A stretch of DNA of 64,000 nt from Nereocystis luetkeana (GCA_031213475.1 JARUPZ010000002.1:16991373-17055372); one strand, 5' to 3'. Numbered from the stretch's first letter, positions 1 to 10,530 are shown. Translations and numbers: made by a program. The notes: generated by a model from the letters alone, not told the origin.

Positions 1-200
1 TTCATTTTGGGCGAGGACCTATTGCTACCTCGGGAGGGCGAGCATCCATTGTTGGAGCTTGTCACCGAAGTGGCGGAGTTTCGGCGGCGGGGGCGGTCTC
101 CCCCGGCGTCTTTAGCGCCCCTGGACCACTGTACGCTCACGGTGGTGCCGCGGATGACGTGCGTCGATGCATCTGCTACCACAGCGTTCAGCGCGGCTGC
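1..200 (-). CDS. RRM protein gene, exon 4 (partial, runs off the window)
   Basis: This exon completes the RRM begun in the 2005-2169 exon. After the acceptor (GTCGACAG at 208-201, minus strand) the reading is an alanine-rich helix followed by IRGTTVSVQWSRG, which matches the second helix and last beta strand of an RRM. The frame joins the previous exon at phase 0. Beyond the RRM the protein becomes rich in Arg, Ser, Asn and Gly, a common low-complexity tail in RNA-binding proteins. The reading is still open at base 1, so the C-terminus lies outside the window. Confidence 0.72.
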
Positions 201-510
201 CTGTCGACGGCAGTCAGTCGTTCGTGGAGGTAATACAGCAAGGGAAGGACGGCACAAGCAACGACGGGCAAATATGAGGGAGGGAGGGCGGGCGCGGGCG
301 GGAGAGGGAGGGGTACATGTAAGAAGGTTGGAGACTCTGTTTGGGGTGAACCAAGAACAACTCAGGAGCAGAAACACGAAGAAAATATCCTGGAAGAAAA
401 CTAAAAATCGATATATATATATATTCTTCAATTAATAAGTACTCGTACGAGCAATTTGTCAATATTTCTGACTAAACATTACCAGGTACTCATTACTATT
501 GACACCAGGT

Positions 511-580
511 TTGTTGTTGTTGTTGTTCTCACATTAACTCACAATACAATGCAGTCCGTGGTCGCAGGACAGGCTCCAAT
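511..580 (+). repeat. GTT-run / AGTCCGTGGTC dispersed repeat (repeat T)
   Basis: A run of GTT is followed by TTCTCACATTAACTC, then AGTCCGTGGTCGCAGGACA and GGCTCC. The same order recurs at 26807-26890, 44970-45060 (degenerate), 46855-47003 (two inverted copies), 48120-48180 (minus), 48590-48680 (minus) and 63904-63962. This looks like a mobile-element end or a whole small element. Its family is unknown. Confidence 0.6.
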
Positions 581-1055
581 AGTATTTAATAGTGGGTCTA
601 TATTGGAGCTTTTCAATACGTACGTAGCACCGTAAAATGCGGTTGTTTAGGGACTGGTGCCTTTACTTCAACGAAGAACGGTGGACGCCAAGGGTATTTT
701 CCCCCGTCGTGGTTCTACGTGGAAGAGGCGAATCGATCCTTCAGAGCCACAACAGGAGACAAGGGGGCTTTTTGATGTTTGAGCTTTGAGGCAACGGAAA
801 TGTAGTCCGCTCGAGAGCCGTTATCCCTCACCACACTCTCTCTGATCTTGACATTAATAGTTGGAATGCCGACTGACATGCACGAGCTCACAATCGATTT
901 CATTCTTCATTCACGTACTGAGTGCATGCGCCCCGGTAATATTTACCATCACAACAACAGTCAGTCTGCTTGTTTTCAGTAGGACAAATACCAGGTGCCA
1001 GGTACTGAATATTCCCCTTATATATGGTCAACACATTAGCCACAACAACTATTAA

Positions 1056-1143
1056 CCCCTTTAGAACCGCAGTCCCGTTTGTGGACAAACGACTTGAAAT
1101 TTGAGCCGTTTGCCCCCAAAAGCGGACTGCGGTTCTAAAAGGG
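1056..1143. mobile_element. MITE-2 copy (piggyBac-like MITE, about 90 bp)
   Basis: Inverted repeat with left end CCCCTTTAGAACCGCAGTCC and right end GGACTGCGGTTCTAAAAGGG. It is preceded by TTAA (1052-1055) and followed by TTAT, a one-base variant of TTAA. A TTAA target and CCC...GGG ends are the hallmarks of piggyBac-type elements. There is no coding capacity. Confidence 0.75.
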
Positions 1144-2004
1144 TTATAATGCGAGTACGAGTATTGATGATACGTACCAGGTATCGACATTTTCGTATTA
1201 TTATTTCGGTTAAACAAACCGAAGTGAAAATGAATACCAGGTACTGAGTAATTTCATAGAGGCGCGGACAGGAGAGCGCAGTCCTCAATCACCCATCAAC
1301 CCATTAAAACATGCAAGATAGCCACTACCAGGTATTTTGTTTATTCTTTCAACGTGCAACCTCCCTGAGCTCCGAGAATTCATCTACTCGCATAGGCCAA
1401 CGGTAGGCGACAGCAGCAAGGGGGAAAGGGCAGGACCTCAAAAAAGAGGACACGACAAACCGGAGGGCAGTGCGATTATGCCCGCGAGCCAACGGAGTCA
1501 CCACAAGATGACAATGATCACGCAAAATCAGATTTGCAGTTTTACGTACACATAAAGGGCGATGAGCCAAGACGCGCACAAGGTACCCCATGAAAAACAC
1601 CCTGGTTATGACTGGACCTTCTTGAGATCTCTTCATCCCGGTCAAAATGGATGAACATCCAAATAAAATGATTAATAGTACCAGGTTTATTCGAACCAGG
1701 TACGTACGTAGACGATAAATAGGCGGGCTGCAAGACTAGCCCCTCGATCAACGCAAACGCTCACACGCCGGCATTGAAGTGAGTGGGGTGCGGGCAGGGA
1801 CCAGGGCACGTTCTGCATGGCGGAGTGACCCACGCTAGATTTCTCGGCATGTCTGGCAACGTGGCGCTTGCTGCCTTCTCTGCTGTTGCGGCGGCCGCGG
1901 CGGCCGTTGCCCTTCGTGTACTGCTACTGCTGCCGCTGCGGTAGGTTGACCGAAAGACGAGAAAGTTATTTTTAACAAAATTGTCTTGGCATGACTCCAC
2001 CGAC

Positions 2005-2169
2005 CTCTTGGAAGAACTTGACGAAAGCGAATCCGCGGCCCCGCTGCGTGCGGTCGTCTCGGTTGATGGAGACACTCTCGATCACGCCAAACTTGGCGAA
2101 ATAGGTAGCCAGCTCCTCCTCCGTTATGTGCACAGCGTCCTCGCTCTCTCGAAGCCCGCCGACGAACAC
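2005..2169 (-). CDS. RRM-domain RNA-binding protein, exon 3 (RNP2 and RNP1)
   Basis: This is the core exon of a single-RRM RNA-binding protein, 55 codons, phase 0 at both ends. It starts after TAG (2172-2170) with VFVGGL, the RNP2 strand, about residue 214 if the protein starts at 4210. Next come EEELATYFAKFG (helix 1) and RGFAFVKF, the RNP1 strand, about residues 258-265; the aromatic residues that stack on RNA are present. It ends at the donor AGAG/GTCGGT. Joined to 1-200 it gives a complete RRM, and joined to 3229-3300 the residues before RNP2 are NERE. The domain is of the hnRNP/Musashi-like general type, but I cannot tell which subfamily. It probably acts in mRNA processing or transport. 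The exon is certain as an RRM; the wider model is inference from phase matching. Confidence 0.85.
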
Positions 2170-3228
2170 CTACGAATGGAAAAATCACGAGCGGAAGTAA
2201 AAGCAAAGAGGGAGGGAAGTTCCACAACCCGAGGAGGTACGAGGCGGTGGTGATGAGCATGGTCGCAGAGTCACATCTCGGTGGAGCAGACAGCAACAAG
2301 AAAATAGTCGGGCACTGGTGTGAAGAAAAAAAAAAAAAGTCAACAGAACTAGGAACACGAAGGGCTACACATGTACACGGGGACACGAGCGGTCCATGGA
2401 AAAAACAAGAGCTTTGCTATCAATAGGCGAAGTTTCGGGTCTGTGAATGACAAAAAAGGGGAACAGCGAGCGGAACGTTGTATGGAGCGGGCGCGCGAAA
2501 TGTAACTCAACTTGGGGAGCATCGTATTGGTACGACGTAAAATATGTGTCTACAGCAGTCTATGGTGGACATCAGCTGCTTATTCTAATCAGAAGGAGAA
2601 AGAAATCGGAAACTGCGGTGAACCTAAAGGCAAGCTCGCAACCTCAACGAGACAAAAGGGCCTATTCGTTCATACCAGGTAGGAAGGGCGTGCTCGGGAA
2701 GGAACGCGGGTCATGCCCACGTCAACCGAATCAAGGCCCACAAAAGCGAAAAATGTTACCTGGTAGAAAAAAAAAAACGACCCGCTGAGAAAAAACGAAA
2801 CGAAAGTTAGACTTACTGGTATACACGTACACTTGATCTTAGTGAGCACCAACCACAAGCGTTTGCAACTACGGCAGGACCTCAGCCAGAGAAACTTACC
2901 GCCGGCTTATATTGTTGAAAATATCATTCGACCCAAAGAATGGATGAACACCAAATCTGGAGACACACTCAGCACACCCGACAGGTACCCTCCTATTTGC
3001 CCAGAAGAGGAGGACACAAGCACACGTAACTATTGCTCGATGCTACTTGATGAAGAAGTGATCCTATTAATAGATGATGCTGTCGCCGAAAATACTTGCT
3101 CTTCTTGGCGTGTGTTGTCTTCATATTTGTGTGGAAATGAAGAGGACAGGAAAGGGGAAAATAGGAGTACAGCAGTACTCGCTTCTGTTAATAGACACCG
3201 ATAGCCAGGCACAGGGCATCAACATCAC
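2170..3228. other. Intron of the RRM gene
   Basis: Interval between exons 2 and 3. It contains TACCAGGTA at 2673 and TACCTGGTA at 2757. A short minus-strand open segment near 2900-2956 has a good GTAAGT donor, but its phase does not fit the neighbouring exons, so I left it out. Confidence 0.45.
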
Positions 3229-3300
3229 CTCGCGCTCGTTGCTCGGCTCCGTGCTCGTGAGGTTGGATATTTGCTGCAGAACATCCGAGCCATCGAGTAT
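3229..3300 (-). CDS. RRM protein gene, exon 2 (24 codons)
   Basis: Short exon between acceptor GCTCAG (3306-3301) and donor GAG/GTGATG (3228-3223). It reads ILDGSDVLQQISNLTSTEPS, then NERE, and is open and phase 0 on both sides. It links the long N-terminal exon to the RRM exon without a frame break. The segment precedes the first RRM beta strand and is probably a flexible linker. Support is splice signals plus frame continuity only; no domain covers it. Confidence 0.55.
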
Positions 3301-3643
3301 CTGAGCGAACCAGTGATGAAGAGAGAGAGGGGAGAGTGAGACAGGGAGAGGCAGAGGGAGGTAACATTGCGAGAGCGGAAAACAGGCGGGGCGATGCATG
3401 CGAAATGATCTTGATCTCCGCGCAGAGAAGAGAGGCGGGCAGAGACAGACAAGAGATCCACAGGAACCAGACGAGACACCAGCAGGGTGTCGAAACCAAT
3501 CCGACAACGGATTACTACCAGAGAGATTGCTCCCTTTCGTTTTCGAGGACGCTGCAAACCCCGTCCTTCGGCCCTACTGCTGTAGGAGCAAAGCAGGCGC
3601 CCTTCTCAGCCACATCAAATCAGTCTGCAGACTATACTCTCAC

Positions 3644-4210
3644 CTCGTTGATAGGCCGGTCCTCGCGACCTCTGCGCCCGGTGCAGGCGGGGCTCGTGGA
3701 GCTCAAGCTAGTGGCCTCGTCTTTGCGCTGTTGTGAAAACGCGCGCAGGGGGGACCTTCGGCGCCCCATATCCGACGCATGCCACGACGAAGCGCGCGAG
3801 CGCGACTCTATCCTGCTTGCTGCCGATGGCTCAGGGCCAATGATACCAGTGCCCTCATCAGTGGGTAAGTGCGCGTGCCATGATGACTTTAATTCGGGCT
3901 CGGCGGGGCGAAAAAGTCGATGGGATGCGGACGACTGAGTATACGAAGGTCTCGCTGGTGATCTGTGCGCCTCGTCAGGCCCGGATCTATTCGCAATTGG
4001 TGGCACTACCAGCGAGCTCCGGCGCGCGGGCTTCGCAGTTTCCAGCTGTGCTTTCTCCTCGGCCGGCTCGCTTGTGCTGGGCGGAACGTCAAGGTCCGAG
4101 ACATCGTTGAGGGCGAGCTCGAAGCTCTGGAAGGTCAAAGTATTCTCGTAGGGCGCCGATCCGTGGAACGCCTGGAAAGTCGCAGGTTGGATGCTCCCCA
4201 GAGTCACCAT
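3644..4210 (-). CDS. RRM protein gene, first coding exon (disordered N-terminus)
   Basis: Open reading of 189 codons from ATG at 4210 to the donor GAG/GTGAGA (3643-3638). The composition is Ser/Pro/Ala/Glu/Arg-rich without a recognisable domain, as expected of a disordered N-terminal region. It ends at phase 0, matching exon 2. An in-frame TAG lies just upstream (near 4234) and a CTTCAG acceptor-like site at 4225-4220, so either the ATG at 4210 is the true start or this is an internal exon reading from 4219. The region is GC-richer than the surrounding introns. Confidence 0.55.
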
Positions 4211-4219
4211 GCCGACAGC

Positions 4220-5757
4220 CTGAAGGCTCTATCTATCCTGGAGGCGGCAGCGACCTCACCAGCAAAGGTACGGTGTCCCCGTCCTGTCGAGAATTGAGCA
4301 CGCCCGGGTCGTGTGCGCTATACGATATGCACCTCGCGGTTCAGAAAGAAGCCAGCTCCCGGGCCCCTGCACTCACTCCAGCCCTGGGGGCTGGCGGGGG
4401 TCGTATCGGTCTGTAAAGTAATTTTCCCTCGGTAGGGAAGGGGCAATTCTTGGAAAAAGAAGCTCTGGCTCGTTCACAACAACGCTCCGCCTTCGGATCC
4501 TCGAAATGGCACCCGCCCTTAGCTACTACTCAGTCGTGTGTGGGTTGCTGGGAGATCGTTCGAGCAGGCACTCGTGAGTATTGTTGCGCTACGTGTGACA
4601 CCAAGGAGAGTAGCAGCAGTGCAACCTAATACTATGTCATCGTGGAGCTTTCGCCACCCGCTGTAGACTACCGAAGGGGCTTTGAATTAAACCATTCGGA
4701 AGTTTGAGCCAATTAAAATTCACCCGAGATTCATCATATTTCGTAGTTATGACATCATTTATACACAATGGTTGATAGAAGGCGAGGGAAAAACTTTCTC
4801 AGGGAGCATCTCCTTTTCTGAACACTGGGTTGTACTCGTGGTACCGCGGCAACGGTACGGTACGACGGTACGCAGCAGTATGTTTCTGCTTCCTGTCATA
4901 TACGAGGTATACGTCCCTTTTTCTTCTGTCTCTTTTATTGCAGACAGACAGGTTGCTCGTTTGTCGTTTGTCCTTTTATTTATTTGTTGGTTTGCTATGT
5001 CCGCGAGAACACAGGCAGAAGAAGGAGGGAGGAGCGAAAAAGATTTTCGCCATCATCATCGTCATCAACATCCATCGCCATCATCGTCATCATGTCTTTT
5101 TATAGTCTTTCTTGCAGTGTGTTCGGACAATCACAGCTGTTTTACAAGTACTACAAGTGAGCACAGCAACCCCACATCATCACCAATCTACATCACCACC
5201 ACCACCACCACCACCACCACCACATCATCGTCGCATCATCATCTATTTTTTATGTTTCATCGACTCACCACACCACACCATCACAATCGATCAGCAATCA
5301 TTCATCATCGCCAACAACAACACCGCCGTGCATATATAGACAGGGAGAGGCACCTCGTCGTATGATATGACGAAGCTAAATTAATGCCATGATGTTATTT
5401 TTAGTGTGCAGATACCAGGTACCAGGTATGCATTACCAGGTATATCAGATACACTTACTGGGTGTGATATGTACACAAAAAAAAGATCGCGCATATATAT
5501 AGAGCCGCATGGAGCTGTATAGGAACGTTACGTTCGGTTCGTTCGTCCCAAAACATGTGCTGCTTGCTGCTGGCTGTATACAGCTGTCGCTAGAAAAAGA
5601 AAGCACTGGTACATACATCTATGTGGTGACAAGGTGCCAGAGGTTACGAGGGGAGTGGGGGGGGCATGATAATATGCAAAATCAAGTACCAGGTATATAT
5701 TGATTGATTTATTATTGTAGTACAAAAAAACTTTTTACGCCAGTAGGTACGTACTCA
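4220..5757. other. Intergenic stretch upstream of the RRM gene
   Basis: No gene recognised. It holds a CAC/CAT-rich microsatellite (about 5045-5310, with a CAC run at 5190-5222) and three TACCAGGTA words at 5413, 5420 and 5434, the first two overlapping to share TA, plus one at 5687. The minus-strand promoter of the RRM gene should lie at the left edge, but I saw no clear core element. Confidence 0.4.
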
Positions 5758-5970
5758 TTTTTTTTTTTTTTTTTTTCAATCATCACTTACTTTCATTTTC
5801 CAGCCTAACTCGTGGGAACGAGGTTTTACCCTCGACGACCTTCCGGACAAGCCGTGGTCACAGGTGTCTACCCTTCTCCCCCCCGGTACGTGCCTTTCTT
5901 TTTTTGTCGCGCATAGGGTTCAGCATTCCCACTGCTCGTCGATTTTCATCGAATGTAGCTCACTCACTAT
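5758..5970 (-). mobile_element. SINE-B, 5'-truncated copy
   Basis: Starts with a T run (5760-5777, the poly-A tail on the minus strand). It then matches the body of the full copy at 60293-60626: shared blocks include GAGGTTTTACCCTCG, ACAAGCCGTGGTCACAGGTG and GGGTTCAGCATT. The tRNA-like head is missing, a typical 5' truncation of a retroposed copy. Confidence 0.72.
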
Positions 5971-6004
5971 CAACTACTGGTACCAGGTAAAAGGTTCACA
6001 ATTA

Positions 6005-6108
6005 TTACGGGGGATCATAGTTAATAGGACCTATGGCATAGGTAAAACCTATATATTGAACCATTTTTACACACAATATTTGGTCCTATTAACTATGGCC
6101 CCCCGTAA
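6005..6108. mobile_element. MITE-1 copy (TA-target MITE, about 105 bp)
   Basis: Inverted repeat with left end TTACGGGGGATCATAGTTAA and right end ACTATGGCCCCCCGTAA, with TA at 6003-6004 on the left and GA on the right. About 104 bp, non-coding, A+T-rich centre. Twelve copies occur in the window, seven of them 104 or 105 bp by count. Confidence 0.85.
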
Positions 6109-6957
6109 GAGTAAGTATTTTTGCGTTGCGGCGTCACCATCATCACAAGTCTATTTTGCTCTCTGTTGAACATGATGTATATGTACGTATGTACGAGTAT
6201 GTATGTGTATCGTAAGTAACAACTCTGCAGGAGAAGTAGTACCAGGTATTAATAGTTCTTTGGTTTTTGTCATGGGCCCTACCTGATGTATACTCTGTGC
6301 TGCTGCTGTACTTTACACAGAGTATCTCTTGTTACTTTTGTTCGGCACATACATAGTATTGTATGATACAATACGACGCGACGCTACGTAAAAAGGTTTG
6401 TCCGTACGTACCTGAAAGAACGGTTTAATGTGAAGAACAGAAAGGCATTACTTACTCGTGGAAGGAGGCATCATGCTGACTCTCAATGACATGCGATGTG
6501 CTCCCTCTTGTCGTGCTGCTTGCTGCTGCTGCTGCTGTGTGCTGTTGTTCTGTTTATTATACGCTCATCACGATAAAATATACCCGTCCGTCTCGTTTTT
6601 TTTGTACCAGGTACCCGCAGTATATTTAGTATACGATTATTACACATATAATATACGTATACGCGTATCGGCATTTATTAATATGTGTACCACAGATATC
6701 CAATCAAAACGTCCCACGTATATGTTTCTTTCACGCTACTCTGTACGAAGTGTGTGTTTCTTTCACACTACACTGTACAGCAGTAACTCTGTACTCTGTA
6801 CACCAATCTGCGGCAAAAATCTGAAAGCTAAAAAGTCGAAATAACTTTTCGCGCTTGGGCGTGAGAGATTGAGAAAAAGTATTCGTAGGTAATGGCCCGC
6901 AGGAAAAATCGCGGGGAAACGATCCTCCTCTTCTGCCCCATATTAAATTGATAAGAT
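6109..6957. other. Intergenic, no gene seen
   Basis: A+T-rich unique sequence. Contains the compound word TACCAGGTATTAATA at 6240-6254, a TACCAGGTA at 6605, and short GCT and TA runs. No open frame with coding character. Confidence 0.35.
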
Positions 6958-7336
6958 GGTGCCCCCCCCCACCCCTTCCAACCCCCCCCCCCGCCGTCTA
7001 TATCCCTCCCACCCCCCCTCTCTTCTACCTCTTCTCCCCCCCTGCCCCCCTCCCCCTCCCTCCCCTGTTCTACCCCCCTCCCCCCCCCGTACCCCTGCCC
7101 CCTCTCTACCCCTCCTTCTACCCCCCCCTCCCCCCCCTCTACCCCCCCGTATCGAGTACCCCCCCCCCCCTACCCCCCCACTCTACCCCCCCGTACCGAG
7201 TACCCCCCCCCTACCCCCCCTCCTATACTCCCCCCCCTTTACCCCCCCCCCCTACCCCCCCCTACCCCCCCCTTCCCCCTCCCTCTGCCCCCCTCCCATT
7301 CTCCCCTCTACCCCCCCTCCCCCCCCCCCCCCCCCT
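6958..7336. repeat. Poly-C / C-rich tract (about 380 bp)
   Basis: An almost purine-free plus strand of C runs broken by T, AC and TACC, with repeated blocks such as TACCCCCCC and CGAGTACCCCCCC. On the minus strand it is a long run of closely spaced G tracts, able in principle to form stacked quadruplexes. The proline-rich open frames across it are compositional artefacts. Confidence 0.9.
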
Positions 7337-7584
7337 GTACTATACACCTGGTATATATAGGTTGGGTTGGCGTCGGTGGGCGACGACGCTGCAAAACACG
7401 CCTCTCACTGCGCGAGCTAGACAGGCAGGGTAACGTTTTTTTTTTTTTTTTTTGGCGGTTACCACGGCTGGCGATCGAGTTAGATCATTTTTGTGCGGGT
7501 AGAACCTTCCCTCCGCACAAGGGGGGTGATCGTATCACGTAGTGTGTATATGGTGAGGCACCCAAGAGGCAGTTACATAGTAAA
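7337..7584. other. Short spacer between C tract and tandem array
   Basis: Contains ACACCTGGTATA (7345) and a T run (7437-7455). No gene. Confidence 0.4.
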
Positions 7585-8422
7585 CCCATTGCTGTCTCTG
7601 GAAGTGGCCACACCAGAAATTAATTAAATTCATTGATCCTGTCATCTATGTGCAAGTCCACCTCACAAGCGGTTCTTAGTAGGATGCAGCTCACCCTTCA
7701 TGCGGCTCGCCGAACACCTCACGGCGCTTCGCGCTTGGTGCAAGCCATGTCTACCTGGTCCGTGAAAACCCGACATGCTCCGTCCCGGCATTGTAGGGAT
7801 GCGAGGGTCTATGGCCATATACGACTACGGCCGTGCATGATGCCCCCTCCCCCCCCCCTTCCCCCCTCCCTCCCCCCCATTGCTGTCTCTGGAAGTGGCC
7901 ACACCAGAAATTAACTCAATTCATTGATCCTGTCATCTATGTGCAAGTCCGCCTCACAAGCGGTTCTTAGTAGGATGCAGCTCACCCTTCATGCTACTCG
8001 CCGAACACCTCAAGGCGCTTCGCGCTTGGTGCAAGCCATGTCTACCTGGTCCGTGAAAACCCGACATGCTCCGTCACGGTATTGTAGGGATGCGAGGGTC
8101 TATGGTCATATACGACTACGGCCATGCATGATACCCCCTCCCCCCCCCCTTCCCCCCTCCCTCCCCCCCATTGCTGTCTCTGGAAGTGGCCACACCAGAA
8201 ATTAACTCAATTCATTGATCCTGTCATCTATGTGCAAGTCCGCCTCACAAGCGGTTCTTAGTAGGATGCAGCTCGCCCTTCATGCTACTCGCCGAACATC
8301 TCAAGGCGCTTCGCGCTTGGTGCAAGCCATGTCTATCTGGTCCGTGAAAACCCGACATGCTCCGTCCCGGCATTGTAGGGATGCGAGGGTCTATGGTCAT
8401 ATACGACTACGGCCATGCATGA

Positions 8423-8423
<1 letters not shown>
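7585..8423. repeat. Tandem array, 291-bp unit, three copies
   Basis: The start GCTGTCTCTGG appears at 7591, 7882 and 8173, an exact 291-base period, with only a few substitutions between units. Each unit ends at CGGCCATGCATGATG or a close variant, then a C-rich linker of CCCTCCC type. Each carries the same open frame of 90-odd codons starting MILSSMCKS, but that frame runs into the C tract and lacks any domain, so I do not call it a gene. Diverged partial copies lie at 25445-25680 and, inverted, at 32925-33150. Confidence 0.92.
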
Positions 8424-8455
<32 letters not shown>

Positions 8456-8553
8456 CTCCCCCTCCCTCCCCCTCCCTCCCCCCCCCCCCCCCTCCCCCTC
8501 CCCCCCTCTTTCCCCCCCCTCCCCCCTCCTCCCCCCCCCCTCTCCCCTATAGA
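8424..8553. repeat. Poly-C tract ending the 291-bp array
   Basis: A run of about 28 C is followed by CCTCCC repeats and further C runs. It replaces the normal linker of the third unit, so the linker itself has expanded. Confidence 0.9.
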
Positions 8554-8846
8554 GAAGGAGATGAGGAAAATATGCGAATGTGACATGGAGGAGCGTGGTG
8601 CACTAGATAATAATAGCGAGAAAGCGATTGACATCCTAGGAGATAGCTGGTAGCCTCAGGGGGCGAAACAGGAAGGGAATTGTTTCCGAGGTTTTCTTCT
8701 TTCGGGAAAGTTATGAGTGATCAATGCTGAAGACCATGCTGCATATTGTCGGATGGCAAGAGAAATAGCAATAATAATAGCAAAGAGGTTCGACGCAATA
8801 TATGGAAACAACGTAATAATGAGCGCCCAACTGACCTTGGAGGCGT

Positions 8847-8940
8847 CTCTACACTAGTAGGAGTAGGAACCGTGCTCCGTCTCGAAAGGGGTGCGTGGTC
8901 ATTGGTCAAATGACTAAGGCAAATCACGAATGAGTACCCC
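8847..8940 (-). repeat. GTACTCATTTG module (dispersed, C-tract associated)
   Basis: On the minus strand it reads GTACTCATTCGTGATTTGCC, then AGTCATTTGACCAATGACCA, CGTCTCGAAAGG-type sequence and AGTAGAGACGCC. The same module recurs at 15958-16100, 23790-23880, 30245-30395 and 44043-44160. In every copy it abuts, or lies close to, a run of C or G on the GTACTC side. Confidence 0.75.
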
Positions 8941-9596
8941 CTCCCTCCTCTCCCCCCGCCTACCTCTCCACCCGCACAGAGTCTCTATCATGAACATGAA
9001 ACGATGTACCAATCAATGTTCATGTTGTATTTGCAGTGAAATTAGTAAATCTCATTTATTTACGCAACAAATATGGCCGCCGTTGTTGCATGCATACATA
9101 TCCACGTGACATCATAGTACTATACAATAAAAATCACTGTAGTTCTTATTCTCTGGTCGTAAGTACAACAACAACAACAACAACAACAGCAGCAGCATCA
9201 TGCAGGGAACAAGCAAAGCAGTCAGTCTTCGACGACTGAACCCCGAATTTGATCACAATAAATGAAATACCGCATACTTTTTTCAGGGTGTCGGGTGTGA
9301 TGTATACACCTAGGTGTACAGTAGTAGGCCCGTTGTGTACGTGTATGATAAAGTGTATATTCAACGAGTAAGAAAGTAGTCGAGATTCGAGGGAGTTTTT
9401 TTTCATACCATTAACAAAATGGGACACCGTGATGGCCTTTTTTTGTCGCCGATGGATGTATTATCTACATATTAGAGTAGTCAGGGAGTGAAAAAAAGTG
9501 GAGGCGCGTACTCACTTGTTTATTGCTTGTCGTATTTTCGTTTATTTGACCATTCATAGACCACCTGAGTCCCTATCGAGACGGAGCAGGTGGGGG

Positions 9597-9740
9597 ACGG
9601 AGCAGGGGGGGGGGTATGCCACCCCCTCCCTGCTAGTGGCATAATGATACGACGACGGCCATACCCCCCCCCAGGGCCCTGCTGGTGGCATAACCATACC
9701 ACTACGGCCATGCATGACGATAATATGATGAACGCCCCCC
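9597..9740. repeat. Short duplicated piece of the 291-bp family
   Basis: Two diverged copies of a block containing GGTGGCATAACCATAC... CTACGGCCATGCATGA, each beside a C run. This is the 3' end of the 291-bp unit (shared ACGGCCATGCATGA). TACCTGGTA follows at 9765. Confidence 0.55.
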
Positions 9741-9960
9741 CCCGCGCGCGCTTGACTTCCCAGCTACCTGGTACAAGTTCCTCGTGGTTCTTGTGTTTTT
9801 TTTTGCCGTTCGCGTTTTCTAGATTGACTGTGCGTGTGTGCCATTCGCGCAGCACTTCATCCAGACAGGCTGACTGATTGCCGTTCCTCTCTTATCTGTT
9901 ATTGTTGCCTCTCGGTTTCGCTCCTCATCGGTCTGTGCTTCTTGAGCAGGCTCCATCATC

Positions 9961-9963
9961 ATC

Positions 9964-10001
<38 letters not shown>

Positions 10002-10104
10002 CAGCAGTAGTATACTGTAGTAGTAGTAGTAGTAGTAGTAGTAGTTGTAGTAGTGTAGTATTAATAGTAGTAGTAGTAGTAGTAGTAGTAGTTGTTGTAG
10101 TAGT

Positions 10105-10152
<48 letters not shown>

Positions 10153-10170
10153 TAGTAGTAGTTAAACTTG
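9961..10170. repeat. (TAG)n microsatellite
   Basis: About 200 bases of TAG repeat with occasional CAG and TTG variants and a TATTAATAG at about 10061. It lies directly left of a SINE-A copy. Confidence 0.95.
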
Positions 10171-10199
10171 TAGTAGTACACGAGCAAGTAGTGATACTT

Positions 10200-10530
10200 G
10201 TCGCCCCGGTGGTTCAAGTGGTTAACCTCGAATTCTACTTGTTTGAGTCCTGGGTTCGAGCCCCAGGTGGGTCGGACTTTGACTTTATTTATTTGCAAAA
10301 AATTGTTGAGAGCGCCTTGCAGCGTGGGTAGGCACAATTCGATGCGAGTCGACGAGGGAAGAAAAGGCTGAAATCTTCTCGCGATAAAAATGAAGGCACG
10401 TGCCGTAGCGGGAAGGGGGGAGAAGAGCCTGCTACGTGACCCCGGATCTGAGTTACGAGTTGGAAGGAGAGATAAAAGAAGATGGGCGAAGATAATAAAT
10501 GGGATGAGCGAAAAAAAAAAAAAAAAAAAA
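10200..10530 (+). mobile_element. SINE-A copy 1 (tRNA-headed, poly-A tail)
   Basis: The head contains TGGTTCAAGTGG (box A-like) and GGTTCGAGCCC (box B), the internal promoter of RNA polymerase III, so the element is tRNA-derived. A body of about 240 bp follows (GAGAGCGCCTTGCAGCGTGG, ATTCGATGCGAGTCGACGAG) and a tail of 20 A. No protein is encoded; such elements rely on a LINE reverse transcriptase supplied in trans. Confidence 0.9.

Larger units (their letters stand above)
201..2004. other. Intron of the RRM gene, filled with repeats
   Basis: This 1.8 kb interval lies between two exons that together make one RRM. No coding was recognised in it. It holds a dispersed repeat at 511-580, a MITE-2 copy at 1056-1143, and TACCAGGTA words at 480, 1175, 1235 and 1326, plus related forms near 989, 1679 and 1695. 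The minus-strand donor is GTCGGT (2004-1999). Confidence 0.6.

Noticed and set aside
2900-2956. Extra exon of the RRM gene with a GTAAGT donor
   Set aside because: Its reading frame cannot be joined in phase to the exon before and the exon after; direct joining of 3229-3300 to 2005-2169 gives a better protein.
6948-7433. Proline-rich proteins of 134-161 residues
   Set aside because: Produced by poly-C in all frames; no start context and no non-repeat residues of note.
7585-8423. CRISPR-like reading of the regular 291-bp units
   Set aside because: The whole unit is repeated with no unique spacers, the unit is far too long, and the DNA is eukaryotic.
7633-8583. Three paralogous small genes starting MILSSMCKS
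   Set aside because: The frames are a by-product of the tandem repeat, end in the C tract and have no domain or splice support.
10200-10290. A functional tRNA gene in the SINE-A head
   Set aside because: The box words are present but there is no paired acceptor stem, and the same head continues into the SINE body in every full-length copy.
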